64,000 bases of DNA from Salibacterium lacus. Its GTDB lineage: Bacteria; Bacillota; Bacilli; Bacillales; Marinococcaceae. Every line of letters starts with the position of its first letter. The stretch's first letter is position 1. This document shows, piece after piece, positions 33,345 to 42,433 of the stretch. The stretch is taken from assembly GCF_042684865.1 (NCBI RefSeq), contig NZ_JBHUML010000002.1:558001-622000 (forward strand), read 5' to 3'. The notes beneath the pieces are model-generated. The model searched no databases, had not been told where the DNA came from, and was given only the letters and a program-made list of their open reading frames with translations. The position numbers and the translations under genes were made by a program.

Positions 33345-34678
33345 AAAGGGGAAGGAGATTGACGGGCCCAGATTCTTTTCATGATTAGTACCACCACGGC
33401 AAGAATGATCAGAAACCCCAGGCTGACAAAAAAACCAGGACGGCTGGATTTATCCAGCAGCGTTCCGGTGACTGCGCAAAGGATGAGAGCAAGTCCGCCC
33501 AAACGCTGTACATGGCTGAACCCTTTTATAACAACCAAGCGGTTTGCATACAGTAGAATGAAAAACCAGTTGTATAGAAGCATCAACCCGGCGGCAGTGG
33601 TCATATATTCGTATATTTTTTCAGGCAGAAGTAGAGAGAAAAAAATGGATACAAGCATCCCGGCGACAGTCAATCCCAGGGCAGGCAGATGAAGATCTAT
33701 CATATGCTGCCCCTTTTTTTGAAAGAAAGAAGGGGCATCACCATCCTCTGCAAGGGTGACAAGCATGCTCGTTACGGCAAACAGGGAGGCAGCCATAGTG
33801 GAGAAGCCGGCTATGATTAACGCTCCGTTAATCACATCTGCAACATACGGAAAATTATACTGATCCAGAGCAGTAACAAACGGGCTTTCATCAGCATGGA
33901 ACGCGTTCGAAGAAGTTAAAAGCAGAGCCATTCCCAGTGATATGATATAAATCGAAGTAATAACTGCCAGCATAATTTTCCCTGATTTAGGAGCTTCCTT
34001 TTTATCGTTCAGCCGGACCGCCATCATACTCATAATTTCAATACCTCCAAAGGCGTAAAAGGCATAAATCAGAGAAGCCCAGAGACCTTTTTTGCCATGT
34101 GGGATAAATTGCTGCCCTGTTTGAGGAAAGAAAAGCGGGTTCTGACTGCTGTGAAATGAGCTGAATATGGCAATTGCAGCCACAACAATAAACATGAGAA
34201 TCGCTGCAATTTTCACCACTCCAAAGATATTTTCGATCCGGTCAAATCCTTTCGCTCCCGTTAGGACGACAAGGATTCCAAGAAGAGAGTAACCCGCGGC
34301 AAATATCCATAATGGAACACCGGGAAACCAGTATCTCGAGAAAATAGATACAGCTGTCATTTGACTTCCCATGATCAGCATTTCAGCTCCCCAATACACC
34401 CATCCGGAACTGAATCCCGCCCAGCGCCCATAAGCTTTTCTTGCATATGTATGAAAGGCTCCTTTTTGCGGATCCTTTCTCATAAGTGCCGCCAGAAAAT
34501 GATACACCGAATACGTGCCAAAACCAGCCAGCACAAAACTAATAAGGACAGCCTGTCCTGCCATGGATATAGCCAGACTTGCTCCTAGAAAATACCCTGT
34601 TCCGATCGTACAGCCGACACCAATCAGCGATAGTTGCCACCATGTCAGGCCGCTTTCTTCTTTGTTCTTCATTGTCAT
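33341..34678 (-). CDS. APC-family amino acid permease
   Basis: 445 residues from ATG 34678 (ribosome site AAGGAGGAAAC); a longer frame to 34780 lacks one. About twelve helices; IGVGCTIGTGYFLGAS is the substrate-binding unwound helix 1 motif (G-x-x-x-G-T-G) and KDPQKGAFHTYARKAYGRW the helix 3 region. It is a secondary importer of amino acids; the substrate is unknown. Confidence 0.88.
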   Translation of the reverse strand: MTMKNKEESGLTWWQLSLIGVGCTIGTGYFLGASLAISMAGQAVLISFVLAGFGTYSVYHFLAALMRKDPQKGAFHTYARKAYGRWAGFSSGWVYWGAEMLIMGSQMTAVSIFSRYWFPGVPLWIFAAGYSLLGILVVLTGAKGFDRIENIFGVVKIAAILMFIVVAAIAIFSSFHSSQNPLFFPQTGQQFIPHGKKGLWASLIYAFYAFGGIEIMSMMAVRLNDKKEAPKSGKIMLAVITSIYIISLGMALLLTSSNAFHADESPFVTALDQYNFPYVADVINGALIIAGFSTMAASLFAVTSMLVTLAEDGDAPSFFQKKGQHMIDLHLPALGLTVAGMLVSIFFSLLLPEKIYEYMTTAAGLMLLYNWFFILLYANRLVVIKGFSHVQRLGGLALILCAVTGTLLDKSSRPGFFVSLGFLIILAVVVLIMKRIWARQSPSPF

Positions 34679-34863
34679 GTTTCCTCCTTCCCCGTCCACT
34701 GATATTAGTGTTGATGTTTTGTGATTCTTTATTCGATTTTGTTTGGAATAAGAAAAGCAGCACCATTTCATTGTTTTCACACATAAATTTGCTATTTTAG
34801 AGTCAATCTAGTAAAAGAACGACATTCATTTTTCATCTTGAAGCTGATGTAAAAGGTGGTTGT

Positions 34864-35547
34864 ATGCTTTCTTTTATTGGATCCCTGCTATTTTTATTTT
34901 TTACAGCGATTCTGGTTGTCCGACTTATGGGAAAAACAGCGCTTGCCCAATTCACGCCTCATGATTTCACAGCTATATTTTTCATCATTGCCATGGCAAT
35001 GAACCCAATTGATGCTGACAGCATAGGGAAAGCCCTTGTTGGTATTCTACTCATCATCACCCTTCATCTTTCTTTTGCGAGGTTGAGTTTATACAACCAC
35101 CTTAACCGTTTTCTTATCGGAGAGCCTGCGATATTGATCAAGCACGGGAAGCTGGATCGTTCGAATCTAAAAAAAAGCCGATTTTCCCTTGCTGAACTGC
35201 TTTCGAGCGTACGAAGTCAGGGGTACAAAGATTTAACCACCATTCAATACGCCATTCTTGAGCCAAACGGCGCCATCAGCGTGCTCCCAAAAGAGAATGC
35301 GGCGCCGGTTACAAAACAGGACATACGTATGGAACCGGAGTACCAGGGATTCCCCGTAGCAGTGATTGTGGAAGGAGATATTCAGCATGAACATTTAAAA
35401 ATGATTCATAAAGACGAAACATGGCTGAAACACGCGGTAAAAAAAGCAGGTTTTGGCAGTATCCGACACGTGTTTTTTGCCGTCGTTAAGGATCCGGAAC
35501 ATTCCTTAATTATAGATGATGGACACGGAGTGATCAGGAAGTATTAA
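34864..35547 (+). CDS. DUF421 membrane protein (YetF family)
   Basis: 227 residues: three N-terminal membrane helices, then a soluble domain. R-L-M-G-K-T-A-L-A-Q-F-T-P-H-D-F in helix 1-2 is the DUF421 signature, with IGEPAILIKHGKLDRSNLKKSRF in the soluble part. In spore formers related proteins (SpoVA-type, YetF, YdfS) are linked to germination and the spore inner membrane, which is context only. Ribosome site AAAGGTGGT. Confidence 0.85.
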   Translation: MLSFIGSLLFLFFTAILVVRLMGKTALAQFTPHDFTAIFFIIAMAMNPIDADSIGKALVGILLIITLHLSFARLSLYNHLNRFLIGEPAILIKHGKLDRSNLKKSRFSLAELLSSVRSQGYKDLTTIQYAILEPNGAISVLPKENAAPVTKQDIRMEPEYQGFPVAVIVEGDIQHEHLKMIHKDETWLKHAVKKAGFGSIRHVFFAVVKDPEHSLIIDDGHGVIRKY

Positions 35548-35631
35548 TCACGCTGAAATAAGAACCTCCATGCACTCTCCCTGGGCGTGCAGCATATGAT
35601 ATAGAGACTGCCGAAAAAGGGAGGGCTCAAT

Positions 35632-36063
35632 ATGTACTCTTATAGATATCCGCATGATTATGGATCCAATCCATATATCGTTAATATCAAAGAAGCAGCG
35701 ATACAAAATCGAACATTCCGGACAGCACTGTGGACAGGAGATCATCTACAGGTGACGGTTATGAGTATCCCAGCTGGAAGCAGCATCGGTCTGGAAGTAC
35801 ATTCTGAAGTGGACCAGTTTTTAAGGATTGAAGACGGGGAAGGCCTTGTCCGGATGGGGAATTCAGCGGACAATATTTTTTTCCAGCGGAGAGTATTTGA
35901 TGATGACGCTGTTATGGTACCAGCAGGTGTATGGCATAATTTGATCAATACAGGATATAAACCGTTAAAACTTTATACCATTTACGCGCCGCCTGAACAT
36001 CCATTCGGAACCATTCATAACACGATAAACGATGCCGCTGCAGCTGAAAAAAATCATGACTGA
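35632..36063 (+). CDS. Cupin-domain protein
   Basis: 143 residues. Cupin motif 1 reads G-L-E-V-H-S-E-V-D-Q-F-L-R-I-E-D-G-E-G (one His visible, Glu conserved), motif 2 D-A-V-M-V-P-A-G-V-W-H-N-L-I-N. The start YSYRYPHDYGSNPYIVNI is typical of small single-domain cupins in spore formers. The reaction is unknown. Ribosome site AAAGGGAGG; terminator downstream. Confidence 0.82.
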   Translation: MYSYRYPHDYGSNPYIVNIKEAAIQNRTFRTALWTGDHLQVTVMSIPAGSSIGLEVHSEVDQFLRIEDGEGLVRMGNSADNIFFQRRVFDDDAVMVPAGVWHNLINTGYKPLKLYTIYAPPEHPFGTIHNTINDAAAAEKNHD

Positions 36064-36071
36064 TACAAAAG

Positions 36072-36109
36072 ACGGCAGGAATGTGGTATTTAATATCCGT
36101 TCCTGCCGT
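36072..36109 (+). terminator. Hairpin after the cupin gene
   Basis: ACGGCAGGAA (36072-36081) pairs with TTCCTGCCGT (36100-36109); no strong T-run, so termination is likely but weak. Confidence 0.55.
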
Positions 36110-36302
<193 letters not shown>

Positions 36303-36638
36303 CTATTCTTCTGCTGCTAAGGTTTTTTTCAACCATTCGGCTCCAAATATTACGACCTTTTTAGTTTGTTCCCTGATGTCATGATGCCCAAAGGCGATAT
36401 GCTGTCCACTTCTACAGGTATCTGGGAAAGATTGATATGTATTATGAGAATAATGATCTTCATCATACGTGTCTCCAATAAGCAGTTGAAAGAAAGTTGT
36501 CTCCTCCTCCCTTTTCTCTGTCCGATCTAAACCGAACAAAGTTCTTCAAGCGTTTCGTTTCCCCTTATCGTTCACACCAAATTGAAAGGACGACATAGAT
36601 AATTCTTCCATCTTCTCCCCTTCTTCATAAACATTCAT
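36303..36638 (-). pseudogene. Uncertain reading frame with one in-frame TGA; probable gene remnant
   Basis: The frame from ATG 36638 runs 30 codons to a TGA at 36548-36546 and then 81 more to TAG 36303. The second half (H-I-A-F-G-H-H-D-I-R-E-Q-T-K-K-V-V-I-F-G-A-E-W-L-K) looks like the C-terminal helix of an alpha/beta-hydrolase, but I cannot place it firmly. There is no ribosome site before the ATG and no good SECIS-like loop at the right distance after the TGA. A decayed gene is the simplest reading. Confidence 0.3.
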
Positions 36639-36815
36639 GATCTATCGTTGTTCACTGTCTGTCCGTTCTTTATGATAACGTTTTGCAGCAGAAGAACGAG
36701 GCAGACGTAACCTGCGGCAAAACACGGTGAGCACCGACGGACCGATAAATACCGCCCTCGCACGCCGGATTTCAAGCGTACAAGGGCGGTAAAGTAAACC
36801 GGTCTCCACAATACA
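36639..36815. other. Intergenic with hairpin
   Basis: TACCGCCCT (36750-36758) pairs with AGGGCGGTA (36783-36791) around a 24-base loop. It may end the ydjM-like transcript read from the minus strand, though the following bases are not T-rich. No gene seen. Confidence 0.4.
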
Positions 36816-37307
36816 TTAGATAATATGCATGCCGGAATATACAATCCAGCAGAGCATGAGAAATGAGATGGTCCCTTCTCCGGTAATTGACCCTGTTTTC
36901 GTCGTAAGCGGGAAAGAAATTTTCTGCTTTACCGGATACAGAATATGGATGCCCTGCGGGGTCATCATATCAAGCAGCAGATGACTGACTGCACCGGTGG
37001 TGATCCCGTACTGAACAGCCATCCCCCAGTCATAAGGAATCAAACCTGCGCAGAAATAGAGAGCTGCCACAAATAGTATGCTGTGTGTAATCGTCCGGTG
37101 CCCGAATACTTTCTGTATCATTGTAGAGACCGGGCGGGTTCTTCTTCCAATCCATGAAAACGGCTGGCAGATATCGGGTAACAGCCCGCCGCCCGTAACA
37201 GCAGCCATATAAACAGCTGCTTCCGGTCCGGGAAAAGAAAGAGATCCGGCCCAGTATACCGCAGTTCCTGCGGCTAACGCGCCTATTGTGTGTGTACCTG
37301 CGTTCAT
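36816..37307 (-). CDS. YdjM-like membrane-bound metal-dependent hydrolase (DUF457)
   Basis: 163 residues from ATG 37307 (AAGGA upstream). About four helices. The family's metal-binding residues are visible: N-A-G-T-H-T-I-G-A near the start, LLPDICQPFS (Asp), GHRTITHSIL (the H-R-x-x-T-H-S motif) and HLLLDMMTPQGI (H-x-x-x-D). This fits the LexA-regulated YdjM/DUF457 group, also used to describe phospholipase-like membrane hydrolases. Function unknown. Confidence 0.85.
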   Translation of the reverse strand: MNAGTHTIGALAAGTAVYWAGSLSFPGPEAAVYMAAVTGGGLLPDICQPFSWIGRRTRPVSTMIQKVFGHRTITHSILFVAALYFCAGLIPYDWGMAVQYGITTGAVSHLLLDMMTPQGIHILYPVKQKISFPLTTKTGSITGEGTISFLMLCWIVYSGMHII

Positions 37308-37349
37308 GATGTCGTGTCCTTCCATTGTTGTATTGCGGTATTCTGCTTT

Positions 37350-39821
37350 TTAGTTACTTGATTCCTTATTCCCTTCGTTTGCTTTCTGCAGAGACTGATA
37401 ATCAAGAGCCGGCCAGGCATCCGTAACAGTTCCGAGTTCTTTTGTGTCAATAACAAAGGAACCATTGCTGTACCGGTCACTTCGGCGCATGCTGCCTACG
37501 TCTTCAGTCTCCATAGCGCCGGTTTCCGTTAGAATCCGCAGTCCGTTTTCTTTTCCATCCAAAGGCTGCAGACTCGAAATGAAATGAGGGTTCTGTTTTA
37601 ATTCACGAAGCATGACAAGTCCCCGTTTTGCCCGGCTCGAGGTATCAAATTCTTTCAGCGGCATTTTCTTCACAGCCCCGCGGTGTGTGACCACAACAGC
37701 TTCCAAAGGACCATCCGTTGATAGTGCAAAGCCGTTTACAACGGTATCGCCCGCTTTTAAGTCCATTCCTTTCACTCCCGCGGCACGCTGTCCGACCGGT
37801 GTCACTTCTTCTTCTGCAAAACGAAGGCCGTAACCAAAGTTTGAGGCTATGAATATTTCATTCGATCCATCTGTTATATCTACATTGATGAGTTTATCGT
37901 TTTCTTTCAGTTTCACGGCCACAAGCGCTCTGGAATAACGCTGTGCCTGATAGGCGGAAAGCACCGTCTTTTTCACCATTCCGTTTTTTGTGAAGAACAT
38001 AAGATAATGTTCATCACTGAATTCCGAGACAGGAATGACCCTCACAAGGGAATCTTCCGCTTCAAGTGGAACAATGTTACCGATGTGCTGTCCGTTGTCT
38101 TTCCAGCGGATATCAGCAAGCTCATGAACCGGCATGTAAATGTACTGTCCTTTTTCCGTGAACAAAAGCAGCGTATCTGTCGTGTTCCGCTCTTCCACAT
38201 ACAAAAGGTCATCCGTTTCTTTCATGCCGGGGGGATCCTCGTTAGAGGCAGAATAGGACCGGTAGCTGGTTCGTTTGATATATCCTTCTTTTGTGGCGCT
38301 GACAATGACATTTTCTGCCGGAACCATGACTTCAAGGTCTATTTTGAGTTCTTCAATTTCCTCTTCAATGACGCTGCGCCGTTCATTGTTATATGTTTTT
38401 TTCACATAAGCGAGCTTGTCTTTAATGACTTTAAGCAGTTTCGACTCACTGGCTAAAATGCCCCGCAGTTTGTCGATCTGTTCTGCCAGGTCTTCCGCCT
38501 CTTTTTCCAGAGTCGTGATATCTGTGTTTGTCAGCCTGTAAAGCTGCAGGGTGACAATCGCTTCGGCCTGTTCTTCGGTAAAATCAAAAGACGCTGTCAG
38601 GTTGGTTTTGGCATCCCGTTTATCATTGGATCCTCTTATAATCTCAATAACCTGATCGAGAACGGAAATCGCTTTTTTCAACCCTTCTACAATATGCTGG
38701 CGTCGTTCCGCCTTGTCGAGTTCATATTGGGAACGGTTGGTGACGACCTCTTTCTGATGGGAAATATAGGCCTGCAGCAGTTGTTTCAAGCCGAGAAGCT
38801 GCGGTGTTTTATTATGGATGGCCACCATGTTGAAGTTGTAGGACACCTGCAGATCGGTGTTTTTATATAAGTAATTCAACACGCCCTGCGGATCTGCGTC
38901 CTTCTTTAGCTCAATCACGATACGAAGACCGGTCCGGTCCGTATCATCCCGGACTTCCGCAATCCCTTCCACTTTCTTGTCAAAACGAATTTCATCCATC
39001 CGCTTCACCAGGTTGGATTTCACGACTTCATACGGAAGTTCGGTTACAGCAATCTGCTTTCTTCCGCCTTTCAGCGTTTCAATCTCGGTTTTCGAGCGTA
39101 CGACCACTTTTCCTCTGCCTGTTTCATACGCTTTTTTGATACCGTCGGTTCCCTGAATAATACCGCCTGTCGGGAAATCCGGTCCTTTCATAACCGTCAT
39201 CAGATCATCCACTGTACAGGCAGGGTTATTGATTTCCATCAGCGCCGCGTCGATGACTTCCCCGAGCTGATGCGGCGGGATATCCGTCGCATATCCCGAT
39301 GATATCCCTGTAGATCCATTTACAAGCAGGTTCGGATACATCGCAGGAAGAACAACCGGCTCCTCTATCGAATCATCAAAGTTTGGAATGTATTCCACCG
39401 TGTTTTTTTCGATGTCCTGCAGCATTTCCACTGATATCGAGGAAAGCCTTGCTTCCGTATAACGCATAGCCGCCGGCGGATCTCCGTCAATGGAACCATT
39501 GTTGCCGTGCATTTCAACAAGTGGATGACGTCCCTTCCACTCCTGGCTCATCCGCACCATCGCTTCATACACAGAGGAATCGCCGTGCGGATGATAATTC
39601 CCGATGACGTTTCCGACTGTTTTCGCTGCTTTCCGGAACGGTTTATCAGCGGTATTGCCGTCCTGCAGCATCGCATAAAGAATACGACGCTGCACCGGCT
39701 TCAGTCCGTCTCTTGCATCAGGAAGCGCCCGCTCCTGAATAATGTATTTACTATAGCGGCCGAAGCGGTCGCCGAGTACTTCTTCCAGTGGTAAATCCAG
39801 GTGTTTTTCTGCCTCGGTCAC
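37350..39821 (-). CDS. parC: DNA topoisomerase IV subunit A
   Basis: 823 residues. The N-terminal winged-helix carries the catalytic Tyr in PPAAMRYTEARLS and the quinolone-resistance region HPHGDSSVYEAMVRMSQ with the usual Ser and Glu, so no resistance substitution is apparent there. The C-terminal beta-pinwheel begins after residue ~490 (E-G-Y-I-K-R-T-S-Y). With ParE it unlinks daughter chromosomes. It starts 3 bases after the parE stop. Called ParC rather than GyrA from its pairing and from the neighbouring yneT. Confidence 0.92.
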   Translation of the reverse strand: MTEAEKHLDLPLEEVLGDRFGRYSKYIIQERALPDARDGLKPVQRRILYAMLQDGNTADKPFRKAAKTVGNVIGNYHPHGDSSVYEAMVRMSQEWKGRHPLVEMHGNNGSIDGDPPAAMRYTEARLSSISVEMLQDIEKNTVEYIPNFDDSIEEPVVLPAMYPNLLVNGSTGISSGYATDIPPHQLGEVIDAALMEINNPACTVDDLMTVMKGPDFPTGGIIQGTDGIKKAYETGRGKVVVRSKTEIETLKGGRKQIAVTELPYEVVKSNLVKRMDEIRFDKKVEGIAEVRDDTDRTGLRIVIELKKDADPQGVLNYLYKNTDLQVSYNFNMVAIHNKTPQLLGLKQLLQAYISHQKEVVTNRSQYELDKAERRQHIVEGLKKAISVLDQVIEIIRGSNDKRDAKTNLTASFDFTEEQAEAIVTLQLYRLTNTDITTLEKEAEDLAEQIDKLRGILASESKLLKVIKDKLAYVKKTYNNERRSVIEEEIEELKIDLEVMVPAENVIVSATKEGYIKRTSYRSYSASNEDPPGMKETDDLLYVEERNTTDTLLLFTEKGQYIYMPVHELADIRWKDNGQHIGNIVPLEAEDSLVRVIPVSEFSDEHYLMFFTKNGMVKKTVLSAYQAQRYSRALVAVKLKENDKLINVDITDGSNEIFIASNFGYGLRFAEEEVTPVGQRAAGVKGMDLKAGDTVVNGFALSTDGPLEAVVVTHRGAVKKMPLKEFDTSSRAKRGLVMLRELKQNPHFISSLQPLDGKENGLRILTETGAMETEDVGSMRRSDRYSNGSFVIDTKELGTVTDAWPALDYQSLQKANEGNKESSN

Positions 39822-39824
39822 GAT

Positions 39825-41795
39825 TTACTCCTCCTCCGTCACATGAAGGTTCTCATTTTCCAAGATATTTTCGTTCTCCTGCATGCCGAATTCAACATGG
39901 GATTCAATCCATTTACGCCTTGGTTCCACTTTGTCGCCCATGAGCGTCGTAACACGTTTATCGGCACGTGCAAGATCATCCACCGTCACCCGGACGAGCG
40001 TTCTCGTTTCCGGATTCATCGTTGTCTCCCAGAGCTGGGTGGCATCCATTTCCCCGAGCCCTTTATAGCGCTGAATGGCATAGCCTTTGCCGACATTTGA
40101 TATGGCTTCGGCCAGCCCTTCTTCGTCCCATGCGTATTCCATTTTCTCTTTCGCTCCACTGCCTTTGCTGACCTTATATAACGGCGGCAGGGCAATAAAT
40201 ACTTTGCCGGCTTCGACAAGCGGCCGCATGTAACGGTAGAAAAAGGTAAGAAGCAGCACCTGGATGTGCGCCCCGTCCGTATCAGCATCGGTCATGATTA
40301 CAACTTTATCATAATTACTGTCTTCCAGGGAGAAATCCGTGCCTACACCGGATCCGAGCGCATAAATGATCGTCCGGATTTCTTCGTTTTTCATAATGTC
40401 ATCAAGCTTTGCTTTCTCTGTGTTGATGACTTTCCCGCGTAGCGGAAGAACCGCCTGAAACTTCCGGTCCCTTCCCTGTTTGGCTGATCCTCCGGCAGAA
40501 TCCCCTTCGACGAGATAAAGCTCATTGTTCTCGGTGTTTCTGGACTGGGCCGGTGTCAACTTGCCGCTCAGCAGTTCTTTTTTGCGGCTTTTTTTGCCGC
40601 TTCGGGCTTCTTCTCTTGCTTTACGCGCAGCCTCTCTCGCCTGGGCGGCTTTCAATGCTTTTTTGATCAGCATCGCACTGGTCGTGGGATTTTCTTCAAA
40701 GAAATACGTCAGTTTTTCCGAAAAAATCTGATCTACGGCGGATCTTGCTTCGGGCGTGCCGAGTTTACTTTTCGTCTGTCCTTCGAATTGAAGCTTTGCC
40801 TCCGGAACGCGGATCGCAATAACTGCCGTAAATCCTTCTCTGATATCCGAGCCATCCAGGTTTTTATCTTTCTCTTTCAGGAAGTTCATTTTTCTCGCAT
40901 ATTCATTAAACGCCCTCGTGAGAGCTGTTTTTGCGCCGGATTCATGGGTTCCGCCGTCTTTGGTACGTACGTTGTTTACAAAAGACAATATGTTGTCTGT
41001 GTAGGCATCGTTAAACTGAAAAGAAAGTTCGAGCTCGATTTCCTGGCTGACTCCTTCAAAATACACGACGGGATGGAGCACTTCCTTGTCTTCATTCAAA
41101 TATTCAGTAAATGCCTTAATTCCCGTCTCATAGACAAATGTCTCCGATACCGGTTCGGCTTCCCGTTCATCGGTTAAACGGATGGAAACACCGTTAAGCA
41201 GAAATGCAGCCTCACGCAGGCGCTCGGCAAGCATCTCATACTGATAGGAAGTGGTGGTGAAAATCGAGCGGTCCGGCTTAAAACGAATCGAAGTTCCGCT
41301 CTTTTTCGTGGTCCCTTCTTCTTTCAAAGGACTTACCGGTTTCCCGCCGTCTGCAAATTCCTGCCGGTACACACCACCGTCTTTGTGAATAACGACGGTG
41401 AGCCATTCTGAAAGGGCGTTAACAACAGAAGCTCCCACACCGTGAAGACCTCCGCTTGTGACGTATCCGCCCTGTCCGAACTTGCCGCCTGCGTGAAGAA
41501 CGGTGAAGATGACTTCCGGCGTAGATCTGCCGGTCCGGTGCATTCCGGTTGGAATACCTCTGCCGTAATCGGTAATGGAAACACTGTGATCGGCATGAAG
41601 GGTGACATCTATCACGTTTCCGAAGCCTGCCAGCGCTTCATCCACGGAATTATCAAGGATTTCAAATACCAGGTGGTGCAGACCGCGGCTGTCGGTACTC
41701 CCGATATACATCCCCGGTCTTTTACGGACCGCTTCCAGTCCTTCAAGAACCTGTATCGCATCATCATTATAATCAAAGGTCTGTGTCAATGACAT
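39825..41795 (-). CDS. parE: DNA topoisomerase IV subunit B
   Basis: 656 residues from ATG 41795 (AAAGGGGAAC upstream); an in-frame extension to 41843 lacks a ribosome site. GHKL ATPase: EILDNSVDEALAG (Mg/ATP Asn), DYGRGIPTGMH, and the ATP-lid GGLHGVGASVVNAL. TOPRIM: L-V-E-G-D-S-A-G-G-S-A-K-Q-G-R-D-R and MTDADTDGAHI. It supplies ATP-driven strand passage with ParC. Confidence 0.93.
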   Translation of the reverse strand: MSLTQTFDYNDDAIQVLEGLEAVRKRPGMYIGSTDSRGLHHLVFEILDNSVDEALAGFGNVIDVTLHADHSVSITDYGRGIPTGMHRTGRSTPEVIFTVLHAGGKFGQGGYVTSGGLHGVGASVVNALSEWLTVVIHKDGGVYRQEFADGGKPVSPLKEEGTTKKSGTSIRFKPDRSIFTTTSYQYEMLAERLREAAFLLNGVSIRLTDEREAEPVSETFVYETGIKAFTEYLNEDKEVLHPVVYFEGVSQEIELELSFQFNDAYTDNILSFVNNVRTKDGGTHESGAKTALTRAFNEYARKMNFLKEKDKNLDGSDIREGFTAVIAIRVPEAKLQFEGQTKSKLGTPEARSAVDQIFSEKLTYFFEENPTTSAMLIKKALKAAQAREAARKAREEARSGKKSRKKELLSGKLTPAQSRNTENNELYLVEGDSAGGSAKQGRDRKFQAVLPLRGKVINTEKAKLDDIMKNEEIRTIIYALGSGVGTDFSLEDSNYDKVVIMTDADTDGAHIQVLLLTFFYRYMRPLVEAGKVFIALPPLYKVSKGSGAKEKMEYAWDEEGLAEAISNVGKGYAIQRYKGLGEMDATQLWETTMNPETRTLVRVTVDDLARADKRVTTLMGDKVEPRRKWIESHVEFGMQENENILENENLHVTEEE

Positions 41796-41946
41796 GTTCC
41801 CCTTTCTCTTGCAAGCAAACCTGTATTCTACACTATAACACATAAATCCAGAACATACGTTTTATTTTTTATAATCTGAAAACAAAACCCGGCAGAAAAT
41901 ATCATCTATCCAACGGACTGTTGTTCTTTTTCCGCTGTGCAATGAG

Positions 41947-41977
41947 AAACGCTCATCTGCAAAAAGGATGAGCGTTT
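41947..41977 (-). terminator. Terminator of yneT
   Basis: AAACGCTCATC (41947-41957) pairs with GATGAGCGTTT (41967-41977), just beyond the yneT stop on the minus strand; short T-tract. Confidence 0.7.
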
Positions 41978-41985
41978 GTCTATCC

Positions 41986-42408
41986 TCAAGATAACCGCGC
42001 AAGTTCAATCTTGATACACTTATCCATAATGACCGTCATCCCGGCCTGCTCAGCAATCCTTGCAGCTTCCCCGCTCACCAGATCCAGCTGGGTCCAGAAC
42101 ACATCCGGAACTACCGGCATCGCAGCAGCTTCTGCCGCAACTTCCGGGAGGTGTTCTATGCGCCGGAACACATTGACGATATCAACGTGTTCCTCAATAT
42201 CACCAAGCCGGGCAGCTGCCTTTTCTCCGAGCATCTCGCGGGCGTTGGGATTGACGGGTATAATGCGGTATCCCGCCTCCTGTGCCGCCTTACTGACCTG
42301 CCAGGAGGTCCGGGAGGGTTTATCGGAAAGGCCGACAACCGCAATCGTCGTACTTCTCTTCAATACAGCAGCTGTTTTGTCTTCGGAAGGATTCTGAAAC
42401 GTAACCAC
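41986..42408 (-). CDS. yneT: CoA-binding domain protein YneT
   Basis: 140 residues. The Rossmann-like CoA_binding_2 fold shows I-A-V-V-G-L-S-D-K-P-S-R-T-S-W-Q-V-S near residue 25, Y-R-I-I-P-V-N-P-N-A then D-I-V-N-V-F-R-R-I-E and D-V-F-W-T-Q-L. B. subtilis yneT lies beside parE-parC, as here, which supports orthology. GTG start behind AAGGAG. The biochemical role is unknown; nucleotide or CoA binding is expected. Confidence 0.87.
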   Translation of the reverse strand: MVTFQNPSEDKTAAVLKRSTTIAVVGLSDKPSRTSWQVSKAAQEAGYRIIPVNPNAREMLGEKAAARLGDIEEHVDIVNVFRRIEHLPEVAAEAAAMPVVPDVFWTQLDLVSGEAARIAEQAGMTVIMDKCIKIELARLS

Positions 42409-42433
42409 TTCACATCTTCTCCTTTTCTATAGA

